This document shows positions 50,534 to 59,281 of a DNA stretch of 64,000 nt, in pieces. The stretch is from Psychroserpens sp. Hel_I_66 (GTDB lineage Bacteria; Bacteroidota; Bacteroidia; Flavobacteriales; Flavobacteriaceae), in NCBI RefSeq assembly GCF_000799465.1, contig NZ_JUGU01000001.1, positions 2,314,501 through 2,378,500 of the forward strand. Reading direction: 5' to 3'. Every line of letters begins with the position of its first letter. Position 1 is the stretch's first letter. The notes beneath the pieces were generated by a model that did no database searches, was not told the DNA's origin, and worked only from the letters and a program-made list of their open reading frames with translations. The translations under genes were made by a program, and so were the position numbers.

Positions 50534-52087
50534 ATGAACGACGCCAAATACAGATACATACTATATATTATTGTTGTTGTAATTCTCTCAACAATTGGTA
50601 TTCAAGCCTATTGGAACTATAAAAACTACCAATCTAGCAAGCAACAGGTTATCAATGATGTGCAAACCAGTTTGGACAAAGCTGTTAATGATTATTATTC
50701 TAATTTGGCAGAAAACAGCACCATCGGATTTAGTCTTGATGGAATGAGTCAAAAAGAATTTATAAAAAACGGAAAATTTGATAGCATCTTCAGCGCTATT
50801 AAAGTGACAGACACCAATGGTTTTGGCAGCACAGATTCAATAAACCCAGATTTTACAGAAGGTGTTACAATCGTTAGAGGCTCAAAAGCAGATTCTATAA
50901 TTAGACAAATGCAACTTAACAATAATGATCAATTTAACGATTCGTCATCTGCGAGTATCAATCAAATAGTAAGAGATTCTTTAGATCAAAATACTTTTGA
51001 AAAAAAACTACCAGAAGACATCAAAAAATTCACCTCAAAGATTATTGTGTCTATGACTACAGACTCCTTATCGTTGGTTGGCATTGATACTTTAATCCAA
51101 TCTGAACTTCGCCGAAAAGACATTGGTATCAATTACACCATTAAATATATTGATCCTTCAAAGGATGTGGATTATTATAATTCCGTAGAAAAACATATTG
51201 AAACGATAGATTCTACAAAACTGAAGTCATTTTTGAGTACATCATCAAAATCAACGCTATTACCCAAAAAGAGTGAACTAAGTCTACTTTATAACGATGT
51301 GTCCAACGATGTGTTTAAAAGAATTATTTGGGCCATTGTAATTTCAATTTTTTTAGTTTTAGCAGTGATTAGCTGTTTGTTTTATCTTTTGCATGTTATC
51401 AAACAACAAAAGCAATTAGCGGAAGTAAAAAATGATCTTATTAGTAATATTACGCATGAATTTAAAACACCAATTTCTACCATTGGTGTTGCTTTAGAGA
51501 GCATCCAAAGTTTTAATGCACTTGATGATAAGGTAAAAACTAAAACCTATTTAGATATGTCAACCGTACAGCTTTCAAAGCTGAATATCATGGTCGAAAA
51601 GTTGCTGGAAACCGCCTCTCTTGACAGTGAAAATTTAGAGCTTAATTTTGATCGTTATAATATTTCCGAAGTTATTGAAACCATTGCTGAAAAACATAAA
51701 ATGCAAAACGAAGAGAAAGCAATCACTTACAATATAAAGGAAAACACGTTTGCAACTGTTGATATTTTTCATTTTGAAAACGCCATCAATAACATCATTG
51801 ATAATGCTTGTAAATATGGAGGCGACAAAATTATTATTGATTTAAAAACTATTAAAAATCATATAGAAATTACCATTGCAGATAATGGCAAAACACTCAC
51901 AAAAGCCTACAAAGACAAAATATTTGATAAATTCTATCGCATCCCAAAAGGAAACCAGCATGACGTAAAAGGGTTTGGGATTGGGCTTTATTACACCAAA
52001 AAAATCGTCGAAAAACACGATGGAACTATTACTTTAGAACTTGATCATAAACTAACCGCTTTTAAAATCTCAATCCCAAATGTCTAA
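50534..52087 (+). CDS. Sensor histidine kinase
   Basis: A 517-residue membrane kinase. Two membrane helices (~8-26 and ~264-286) enclose a ~235-residue periplasmic sensor domain, which is not a recognised family. The HisKA block has the phospho-acceptor H308 in ISNITHEFKTPISTIG. The HATPase block shows N-box NNIIDNACKYG, a D-box-like DNGKT and G-box KGFGIGLYYTKKI. It partners with the response regulator, whose start overlaps its stop by 8 bases. It is divergent from the GLPGLI gene group, the most obvious candidate target. Confidence 0.93.
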   Translation: MNDAKYRYILYIIVVVILSTIGIQAYWNYKNYQSSKQQVINDVQTSLDKAVNDYYSNLAENSTIGFSLDGMSQKEFIKNGKFDSIFSAIKVTDTNGFGSTDSINPDFTEGVTIVRGSKADSIIRQMQLNNNDQFNDSSSASINQIVRDSLDQNTFEKKLPEDIKKFTSKIIVSMTTDSLSLVGIDTLIQSELRRKDIGINYTIKYIDPSKDVDYYNSVEKHIETIDSTKLKSFLSTSSKSTLLPKKSELSLLYNDVSNDVFKRIIWAIVISIFLVLAVISCLFYLLHVIKQQKQLAEVKNDLISNITHEFKTPISTIGVALESIQSFNALDDKVKTKTYLDMSTVQLSKLNIMVEKLLETASLDSENLELNFDRYNISEVIETIAEKHKMQNEEKAITYNIKENTFATVDIFHFENAINNIIDNACKYGGDKIIIDLKTIKNHIEITIADNGKTLTKAYKDKIFDKFYRIPKGNQHDVKGFGIGLYYTKKIVEKHDGTITLELDHKLTAFKISIPNV

Positions 52088-52757
52088 AACAACTATTTTA
52101 CTAGCAGAAGATGAGCCAGCCTTAGGTCAAATCATAAAAGAAAGTCTTGAAACCAGAGATTTTAATGTCCTTCTGTGCGAAAATGGAGAGATCGCCAAAA
52201 GCGTCTATGAGAAAGAATCTCCAGAATTGTTAGTGCTCGACGTGATGATGCCAAAAAAAGACGGTTTTACATTAGCTAAAGAAATTAGGGTTTTGGACGA
52301 CACCATCCCAATCATTTTTTTAACCGCAAAATCACAAACCCAAGATGTGGTTGAAGGTTTCACAATTGGCGGAAACGACTATTTAAAAAAACCGTTTAGT
52401 ATGGAAGAGTTGATCGTTAGAATAAACAATTTATTGCAACGTTCAAAAATTCAAAAAACTTCGGAAACTTTAAAAATTGGAGATTATTCATTCGATTTCC
52501 CGAAGCAAATCTTACATTTCAATGAAAGCCAACAGCAACTTACCCATAGAGAAGCACATTTATTATTCCATCTCGTGAAAAACAAAAATCAAGTATTAGA
52601 CCGCTCCCTAATATTGAATAAACTTTGGGGAAATGATGACTTTTTCTCTGCACGAAGCATGGACGTCTTTATTTCCAAACTGCGTAAAAAATTGGCTAAC
52701 GATGAGAGTATCCAAATCATCAACGTTCGTGGGTTTGGGTATAAACTCGTATTTTAA
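52080..52757 (+). CDS. OmpR-family response regulator
   Basis: A 225-residue regulator. Receiver domain ~1-120 with Asp10/Asp11, phospho-acceptor D54 in LVLDVMMPKKDG, Thr in FLTAKS and Lys in DYLKKPFS. Winged-helix DNA-binding domain ~130-225 (LTHREAHLLFHLVKNKNQVLDRSLILNKLWGND ... VFISKLRKKLANDESIQIINVRGFGYKL). Cognate of the upstream kinase. The TTAAC repeats 40-65 bases before the kinase gene are a plausible autoregulatory and target site (inference). Confidence 0.95.
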   Translation: MSKTTILLAEDEPALGQIIKESLETRDFNVLLCENGEIAKSVYEKESPELLVLDVMMPKKDGFTLAKEIRVLDDTIPIIFLTAKSQTQDVVEGFTIGGNDYLKKPFSMEELIVRINNLLQRSKIQKTSETLKIGDYSFDFPKQILHFNESQQQLTHREAHLLFHLVKNKNQVLDRSLILNKLWGNDDFFSARSMDVFISKLRKKLANDESIQIINVRGFGYKLVF

Positions 52758-52854
52758 TCCTTCCGAAGAAAATCATGACTCAATCTATTATCAAAACGAT
52801 CCGTACTAAATTACTGGTTCAATTTTTGTACTTTACCAGTTCTTTAATTTTGGT

Positions 52855-53637
52855 ATGACGATAACTCGATATTTACTTTTATTATTTTCGGTATTTGCAA
52901 CTGCACAGTCTCAAATTGAATTGATTTCAACAGATTCTACAGCTATTAAAGCAGATCAAATTATCGCCATAGATAATTTTGAGACCATCTATTACACGAG
53001 CAATAGCATTATCTATAAACAGCCATTAGAAAAACCAGCCATTAATTACAGTAACGTACAGTTGGGCATCCCAACAATGGTGAACACGTTCAATCCTTTA
53101 AAAGTGATTGTGTTCTATCAGGATTTCAATACAGTGATTATTTTGGACAACCGTTTTGCCGAAATTTTTAAAATTGATTTCAACAGTATCCAGCCCTATA
53201 AAAATGTGACACATGTGTCTTCCGGTTACGATAATACCATTTGGATTTTCAACCAAGATCTTCAGCAATTACAACTGTACGATTACAAAACCGAAAAAAT
53301 AAGAGCAACCACAATACCTGTACAATCCAATGTGCTGGACCTAAAAAGTGATTATAATTATTGTTGGATGTTGACCGAAAAGTATCTGTATCAATATACT
53401 TACTTCGGAAGTTTAATCTCAAAAACCGAAAACAAAGGCTATACAGATATCGCAATTAGCGATGAGAATCTCATTTTAAAAGGTGAGACTTCTCTCTACT
53501 ATAAATTAGAAAATAGTGATAATATCATCAAGCTGAAAACGCCAAAATTGTTAATAAAACAGTTTTTATTGACCAACGAAACCTTGTATATTTACGACTC
53601 GATAAAACTTCATAAATACCAACTAAAAATCAAATAG
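52855..53637 (+). CDS. Secreted beta-rich protein of unknown function
   Basis: A 260-residue protein with signal peptide (MTITRYLLLLFSVFATAQS). The body is a series of short beta repeats (AIDNFETIYYTSNSIIYKQ, GYDNTIWIFNQDLQQLQLYDYKTEKIRATTI, DYNYCWMLTEKYLYQYTYFGSL), as in small beta-propellers. No named family recognised. It ends 2 bases before the deoxynucleoside kinase start and is probably co-transcribed with it. This neighbour pair recurs in Flavobacteriaceae in my recollection. Confidence 0.65.
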   Translation: MTITRYLLLLFSVFATAQSQIELISTDSTAIKADQIIAIDNFETIYYTSNSIIYKQPLEKPAINYSNVQLGIPTMVNTFNPLKVIVFYQDFNTVIILDNRFAEIFKIDFNSIQPYKNVTHVSSGYDNTIWIFNQDLQQLQLYDYKTEKIRATTIPVQSNVLDLKSDYNYCWMLTEKYLYQYTYFGSLISKTENKGYTDIAISDENLILKGETSLYYKLENSDNIIKLKTPKLLIKQFLLTNETLYIYDSIKLHKYQLKIK

Positions 53638-53639
53638 AT

Positions 53640-54254
53640 ATGCACGTTGCTGTCGCAGGAAACATTGGTGCAGGTAAAACTACACTTACTACATTATTAG
53701 CTAAACATTACAAGTGGGAACCGCAACTAGAAGATGTGGTAGACAATCCTTATCTAGACGATTTTTACAACCAAATGGAGCGTTGGAGTTTTAATTTACA
53801 GGTCTATTTCTTAAACAGTAGGTTTCGTCAAGTGGCCCAGATTCGTGAGAGTGGCAAAGACATCATTCAAGATAGAACCATTTATGAAGACGCACATATT
53901 TTTGCACCAAATCTTCACGCTATGGGATTGATGACCAATCGAGATTTTGAAAATTACCGTTCGCTTTTCGATCTTATGGAATCTTTTGTTCAAGGTCCAG
54001 ATTTATTGATTTATTTACGCAGTTCTATTCAAAATTTAGTGGCACAAATTCATAAAAGAGGTCGCGATTATGAAAATTCTATCAGTATAGATTACTTAAG
54101 CAGATTAAATGAGCGTTACGAAGCTTGGATTCATGGTTACGACAAAGGAAATCTATTGATTATTGATGTAGACAATCTTGATTTTGTTGCCAATCCTGAA
54201 GACCTTGGAGACATCATTAACAAAATCGATGCTCAAATTAACGGTCTCTTCTAA
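53640..54254 (+). CDS. Deoxynucleoside kinase
   Basis: A 204-residue deoxyadenosine/deoxycytidine-type kinase that phosphorylates deoxynucleosides for salvage. P-loop GNIGAGKTT at 7-15. Substrate-site blocks: ERWSFNLQVYFLNSRFRQ, QDRTIYEDAHIFAPNLH (DRTIYED with the catalytic Glu), LIYLRSSIQNLVAQIHKRGRDYE (lid Arg residues) and YLSRLNERYEAWI. Specificity (dA, dG or dC) cannot be read from motifs alone. Intact and of normal length. Confidence 0.92.
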   Translation: MHVAVAGNIGAGKTTLTTLLAKHYKWEPQLEDVVDNPYLDDFYNQMERWSFNLQVYFLNSRFRQVAQIRESGKDIIQDRTIYEDAHIFAPNLHAMGLMTNRDFENYRSLFDLMESFVQGPDLLIYLRSSIQNLVAQIHKRGRDYENSISIDYLSRLNERYEAWIHGYDKGNLLIIDVDNLDFVANPEDLGDIINKIDAQINGLF

Positions 54255-54307
54255 ATCTTAGCATTTAGCTAACACAATTTCCACCTTAATAGTTTTATTT
54301 TACACCT

Positions 54308-56326
54308 ATGAAATTGTATAACTCCAAAAATTATCATCGTGATCTATCGTGGTTACGATTTAACCATCGTGTGCTTCAAGAAGTTGCAGATAAACGCAAT
54401 CCGCTATACGAACGCATCAAGTTTTTAGCCATTTTTTCGTCAAATCTCGATGAATTTTTTAGAGTTCGTGTTTCAGATATTAGACAAATCAAATCTTTAG
54501 AAAAACCACTTCGTAAAAAACTCATTACTAAGCCCAACAAGGTTTTAAAAGAGATAAAGAAGCAAGTTCATCTCCAGCAGGAAGAATTAGGAAAACTTTT
54601 TAATGAAGACATCAAACCAGATTTAAAAGAAGAGGGCATTCATCTTATAGATTACCATGAGTTTTCAAAATCACAACAGGATATTGCTAACTCGTACTTT
54701 GAAAAGACCTTAAAACCATTATTGGATCTTAAGAATTCCTACCACGAAAATCCAGATTCGATCTTTGTAGAGAATGAAGCCTCTTATCTTACCACGATGT
54801 CTGGCAACACGCTACATTTAGTTAAAATTCCAGATAGTGAGCCTCGTTTTTTTGTGTTTCCTTCGGAAAATGAAAATCATTACATCACCTTTATAGATGA
54901 TATTTTAAAGTATAGTCTGGCTAAAATACATCCAGACGATTCCGTTAGATATTATGCACTAAAAATTTCAAGGGATGCAGAACTATATATCGAAGACGAA
55001 TTCTCTGGAAACCTGATGAAAAAAATCAAGGACTCCCTTCCTAAGAGAGACAAAGGTCAACCAACTCGCGTTTTGATTGACAAACGTATGCCTGAGAAAC
55101 TTCAGGAGATAATAAAAGACGCCTTAGACATTTACAATGCCGATTTAGTTTTAGGCGGAAGACATCACAATTTTAAAGATTTTTTCTCCTTTCCAAATCC
55201 TACGGAAAAAGATTTAACGTTTAAAGAATTAAAACCAATACCTCATCCTGTCTTATCAAAGTCAAAGAACATATTTGAGACTATTGATGAAAAAGATCAA
55301 TTACTCCATTATCCATACCAAGAATTTGAACCGGTTATCAATCTTGTAGAAACTGCTGCAAAGGATCCAAAAGTCACTACAATTAAAATGACCCTTTACC
55401 GCTTGGCAGAGGAATCCCGATTAAATACTGCCATTGCACAAGCTGCAAAAAACGGAAAGAAAGTCATACTGTTTATTGAAGTAAAAGCACGTTTTGATGA
55501 AGAAAACAACATTAAATGGGGAACGATTTTTAAAGAAAATGGTGCTACGGTTATTTACAGTTTTCCAGATATTAAAGTACACTCTAAAATTCTTTACATT
55601 GAACGCGAAGTTGAAAACAAAACCAAGCGTTATGCCTACATAAGTACTGGTAATTTTAACGAGAAAACCGCAAAACTATATACAGATTATGGGCTTATGA
55701 CAGCTCATAAAAAAATCACCAAAGATCTTAATAAAGTTTTTATGGTACTGCAAGGAGTTACGATCGTGCCAAAAACAAAACGTCTTTTGGTGTCTCCTTT
55801 TACAACACGCATGAAACTCGAAAATCTCGTTAATAGCGAAATTGAAAATGCTCGTGATGGCAAGGACGCTTATATCATTTTGAAAATGAATAGCCTTCAA
55901 GACAAATCGATGATTAATCTACTTTACAAAGCCAATAATGCTGGCGTAAAAATAGAATTGATCGTAAGAGGCATGTGCAGTTTGGTACCTGGAATTGAAA
56001 ACCAAAGTGAGCATATTAAAGTGATAAGTATACTTGACCGTTTTCTTGAGCATGGTCGTGTTTATATCTTCGGAAACAATGGCGACGAACAAATGTACAT
56101 TGGATCTGCAGATTGGATGACCCGTAATCTAAGCCATCGCATTGAGGTGCTTACTCCTATTTTGGACAGCGATATTCACAAAATGCTAAGAGATTTAATT
56201 GATATCCAGCTTAAGGATAATGTGAAAGCTAGAATTATTGATGCAGAACAGAAAAATGTGTATGTTGAAAATTCCGAAGAAAAAGTGAGGGCTCAATATG
56301 CTACCTATGCGTATTTCAAAAAGTAG
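54308..56326 (+). CDS. ppk1: Polyphosphate kinase
   Basis: A 672-residue PPK1, which polymerises ATP gamma-phosphate into polyphosphate. The N-terminal helical domain has SWLRFNHRVLQEVADKRNPLYERIKFLAIFSSNLDEFFRVR. The two phospholipase D-like domains contain the catalytic His in KVHSKILYIERE with FNEKTAKLYTDYGL, and the second His in RNLSHRIEVLTPI. Other blocks: TTIKMTLYRLAEESR and LFIEVKARFDEENNIKWG. Slightly shorter than E. coli Ppk (688). Convergent with the App1-like gene. Confidence 0.97.
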   Translation: MKLYNSKNYHRDLSWLRFNHRVLQEVADKRNPLYERIKFLAIFSSNLDEFFRVRVSDIRQIKSLEKPLRKKLITKPNKVLKEIKKQVHLQQEELGKLFNEDIKPDLKEEGIHLIDYHEFSKSQQDIANSYFEKTLKPLLDLKNSYHENPDSIFVENEASYLTTMSGNTLHLVKIPDSEPRFFVFPSENENHYITFIDDILKYSLAKIHPDDSVRYYALKISRDAELYIEDEFSGNLMKKIKDSLPKRDKGQPTRVLIDKRMPEKLQEIIKDALDIYNADLVLGGRHHNFKDFFSFPNPTEKDLTFKELKPIPHPVLSKSKNIFETIDEKDQLLHYPYQEFEPVINLVETAAKDPKVTTIKMTLYRLAEESRLNTAIAQAAKNGKKVILFIEVKARFDEENNIKWGTIFKENGATVIYSFPDIKVHSKILYIEREVENKTKRYAYISTGNFNEKTAKLYTDYGLMTAHKKITKDLNKVFMVLQGVTIVPKTKRLLVSPFTTRMKLENLVNSEIENARDGKDAYIILKMNSLQDKSMINLLYKANNAGVKIELIVRGMCSLVPGIENQSEHIKVISILDRFLEHGRVYIFGNNGDEQMYIGSADWMTRNLSHRIEVLTPILDSDIHKMLRDLIDIQLKDNVKARIIDAEQKNVYVENSEEKVRAQYATYAYFKK

Positions 56327-56331
56327 CGATA

Positions 56332-57333
56332 TTACATTTTAATAAACCCATGTTCTTTAGCGTGCTCTATAGCCTGTTCGCTGCTCTCTACCATTAACAC
56401 CATAGTGGTTTTAAAATTTTCTACGAGTCCTTTTACACGTAGCATTCTCTTTTTGTGTTTTACGCTTCGTAGATATATGGCGAGAATTCGGTCTGGAAAT
56501 TCTTCCGCAATTTCCATGTAAATATCGGGATCGTGCTCTCCACTATCACCAATTAAAATAAATGGTAAGTTGGGATAGGTCTTTAACAAATTTAGGATCT
56601 CTTTTTGTTTTTGAGGTTTTTCATTTTCAGGTTTTTTCCGAAGAAAATTACTTAAACTACGCAGTAATATTGGACCTTTTGGGAAGTTGTTTTGTTTTAA
56701 GAATAATTCCAGGTAACGGTACAAGTTCCATGGGCTATGACTTACATAAAAAATCGGATTTGCATTCTCTCCTGATTTTCCGCGATGTAATTGGTGGTAA
56801 AATTCCGCAGCGCCTTCTAGAGGTGTTCTGTTTTTAGCATTTTTAAAAATAGAATTATAAATCACTCTCCATTTCAATAAAGAGACAACTCCAGTATGTA
56901 AAATCGTGTCGTCAATATCACTGGCAACCCCATAATCCGCTTTTTCAGAGGGGATCAACAGTTCTCCAGGAAATCTATTGTCATTTTGAATCGTGCGCTT
57001 AATATTAACGTCATCATAGGACAATTCAAAAGCAACCCAACCTTCTTCATTTGCCATCTCCTTTAGATTCTCTATGCTCTCATCAATTTTGAAATAACCT
57101 TTCTCATCTGTCGTTGCCTTAAAAATTTTATTATTGGGCAATTTTACATTTAAGCCGATGTGCTTTATTTCATCGGTTTCAAAACGCTTCCAGGTATTGA
57201 TTGCCAAATGCCAAATTTTTTGGGACTCGAGATCTATAGATTCATCCTCTAAAGCACGACCGCGAGCATAGAAATGCGATTTTGTGCCATAACTTTGAAA
57301 TGAAATAATTTGTAGTGGGTCTTTTTTGAACAT
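56332..57333 (-). CDS. App1-like (DUF2183) phosphatidate phosphatase domain protein
   Basis: A 333-residue protein. The catalytic HAD-like motif is D-I-D-D-T in GVASDIDDTILHTGV (DxDxT), with FILIGDSGEHDPDIY as the second acidic motif and FYVSHSPWNLYRYLE between. The N-terminal ~125 residues are a beta-rich domain (LPNNKIFKATTDEKGYFKIDESIENL). Yeast App1 is a phosphatidate phosphatase; the bacterial substrate is unproven. It starts 9 bases after the DUF4010 membrane gene and may be co-transcribed with it. Confidence 0.85.
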   Translation of the reverse strand: MFKKDPLQIISFQSYGTKSHFYARGRALEDESIDLESQKIWHLAINTWKRFETDEIKHIGLNVKLPNNKIFKATTDEKGYFKIDESIENLKEMANEEGWVAFELSYDDVNIKRTIQNDNRFPGELLIPSEKADYGVASDIDDTILHTGVVSLLKWRVIYNSIFKNAKNRTPLEGAAEFYHQLHRGKSGENANPIFYVSHSPWNLYRYLELFLKQNNFPKGPILLRSLSNFLRKKPENEKPQKQKEILNLLKTYPNLPFILIGDSGEHDPDIYMEIAEEFPDRILAIYLRSVKHKKRMLRVKGLVENFKTTMVLMVESSEQAIEHAKEHGFIKM

Positions 57334-57342
57334 AAACTGCTT

Positions 57343-58611
57343 TTAGAAATGCCAATTAGCTGGCCAAAGCCAGATGATCAACAATCCTGATATTATGGTT
57401 ATTCCGAAGGAAATAATAATCCATTTTACAATTTGCTTGGCACCTAAAACAATAGCCATAATGCCTTTAAAAAGCATATTAGACAAACCTGCAAGCAAGA
57501 TTAGCTTCCAACCAAAATTGGCTTTTAGTGATCCTTCTTTTATCAATTGTGACAAAGATAGTGTAATCGCATCAACATCTGTCAATCCACTAATAATTGA
57601 AACCACATAGAGTGCATTGTTGCCAAATTTTTCTTTGGTAAAGGCGACTGCCAATAATATAAAACCGTAGAGTAATCCAAATATCAATGCGCTTTTAAAT
57701 TGCGCTGGATTATCGGGTTCTGGCATTTTTTCGTTTTCGGAATCATCCTTATTAATAATATAGAATAATACTACACAAGTAATTGCCATAATTAAAATTA
57801 CTGCTGCAATGGGTACTGCGATTATTGGTAGTTTTTCAGGAATAATAACACCTACCTCAAAAAGCACGCGTACAAAAGACACTGCAGATGCTGTAGTAAT
57901 AACAAAGACCGCAAGTTTGGTGATTGAGGTATTATCTGCAGTTTTTCTAGCATAACCAACGGTTGTTGCAGTACTGCTAATGAGTCCGCCAAGAATCCCG
58001 TTAGAAATCACACCTACTTTTTTACCTGCATATTTATAGATGAAATAACCCACAACGCTAATCCCGACAATCAAGGTTACCATCAACCATATGTTTCTTG
58101 GGTTGATAACATCTAAAGGACCATAGGTTTTATCTGGCAAAATGGGAAGAATGACCAAACTAATACCAGCAAGCGTCATTATTGCTGAAATATCCTTTTG
58201 TTTGAGATTGTCAATAAATTCATGAATATGTTCTTTAACATATAACAAAATAGCCATCGCTGCACCCACCAAAACACCAATTAACGTACTACCCAAAACA
58301 AGGTAAGCTCCAATTGCAAACATGAGCAATGCAGCGACCTCTGTGGTTTGCCCAACATCTGCTTCATCAAATTTTTTGAGTTTAATAATATTTGCCATCA
58401 TCAACATAGCAGTAATACACAATCCCAAAACTGGCAAAATATACGGATTATCATAACTCCGAGTCAAAAAACCAGCCATAACACCCAACACCGAAATTAA
58501 TGTGAACGTTCGTACGCCAGCCATATGGTTATCGGTTTTTTCTCGTTGCATCCCAACCAATAAACCTAAACCAAAAGCAATCCCTAAAGTCGTTAAGTCG
58601 TCATAGTTCAT
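57343..58611 (-). CDS. MgtC/SapB-DUF4010 membrane protein
   Basis: A 422-residue polytopic membrane protein with about 12 hydrophobic segments. The N-terminal third is MgtC/SapB-like (LGIAFGLGLLVGMQREKTDNHMAGVRTFTLISVLG, with the conserved R near RTFTL), the rest DUF4010 (GILGGLISSTATTVGYAR ... LSGLTDVDAITLSLS-type core). Function is unknown; MgtC relatives affect magnesium or membrane energetics. The start MNYDDLTTLGIAFG is the family's usual one. Confidence 0.85.
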   Translation of the reverse strand: MNYDDLTTLGIAFGLGLLVGMQREKTDNHMAGVRTFTLISVLGVMAGFLTRSYDNPYILPVLGLCITAMLMMANIIKLKKFDEADVGQTTEVAALLMFAIGAYLVLGSTLIGVLVGAAMAILLYVKEHIHEFIDNLKQKDISAIMTLAGISLVILPILPDKTYGPLDVINPRNIWLMVTLIVGISVVGYFIYKYAGKKVGVISNGILGGLISSTATTVGYARKTADNTSITKLAVFVITTASAVSFVRVLFEVGVIIPEKLPIIAVPIAAVILIMAITCVVLFYIINKDDSENEKMPEPDNPAQFKSALIFGLLYGFILLAVAFTKEKFGNNALYVVSIISGLTDVDAITLSLSQLIKEGSLKANFGWKLILLAGLSNMLFKGIMAIVLGAKQIVKWIIISFGITIISGLLIIWLWPANWHF

Positions 58612-58647
58612 GATATGAAGATAATAAATTCAAGGAAAAAAATTAAC

Positions 58648-59169
58648 TTATTTATGTTCATTTATGAACGCCATCGCCATAAGATTTTCAATTTCAGTTT
58701 TAATGTTTAGTAGTTGGTCCATGAGTTGGCGATGCTCAAGTTTTAAATCTTGCAAATCTGCTTTCATCGAAATACTTGGGCAAAGATCGTTTTCAATCTT
58801 TACCAACGCGGTATCATGCTCTAAATGCCCAACCTTGTGATCCAACTCATAAATTTTTGAGATAATTAAGATGAACCGTTTTTTTACTTCGGAAATATGC
58901 TCTTTATATTCAGGTAGTGCTTTTGAAAGATGATCTAAAGCATTTTGGAAATTAAGATTGGAATGGGAATGCGCACAACCTAATCGGATAGATCGCAGTT
59001 TAGGATCGCAAAGATTGATACGTTTAAAAATGATGGTATTATTTTCACTTCGGAAGATGGGATGGTTATCTTCATCAACAGCAACACCTTCGTGATGCAT
59101 ATTGCATTTCACGACTTGAAATGATTGAATGAACTCCAATAATTGAGATATATCTTTAGCACTGCCCAT
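58648..59169 (-). CDS. Conserved-looking soluble protein with C-terminal coiled coil, function unknown
   Basis: A 173-residue cytoplasmic protein with no signal or membrane segment. The N-terminal half has several Cys/His residues (VVKCNMHHEGVAVDEDNHP, INLCDPKLRSIRLGCAHSHSN) that might bind metal. The C-terminal half is a Leu/Glu/Lys-rich coiled coil (SISMKADLQDLKLEHRQLMDQLLNIKTEIENLM). No family recognised. It lies between the DUF4010 gene and the hppA terminator as a separate unit. Confidence 0.6.
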   Translation of the reverse strand: MGSAKDISQLLEFIQSFQVVKCNMHHEGVAVDEDNHPIFRSENNTIIFKRINLCDPKLRSIRLGCAHSHSNLNFQNALDHLSKALPEYKEHISEVKKRFILIISKIYELDHKVGHLEHDTALVKIENDLCPSISMKADLQDLKLEHRQLMDQLLNIKTEIENLMAMAFINEHK

Positions 59170-59235
59170 CAGTTTATAAAGATAAATTTAAAATAACCTT
59201 CTATCAATAGGTAAATTTACCTGATTACTAAAACT

Positions 59236-59263
59236 AAAAAAGCCACGATAAACGTGGCTTTTT
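59236..59263 (-). terminator. Intrinsic terminator after hppA
   Basis: A perfect AAAAAGCCACG/CGTGGCTTTTT stem with a 5-base loop, followed by T on the minus strand, 18 bases after the hppA stop. Confidence 0.85.
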
Positions 59264-59281
59264 AATGTATTTCAAATGGAA

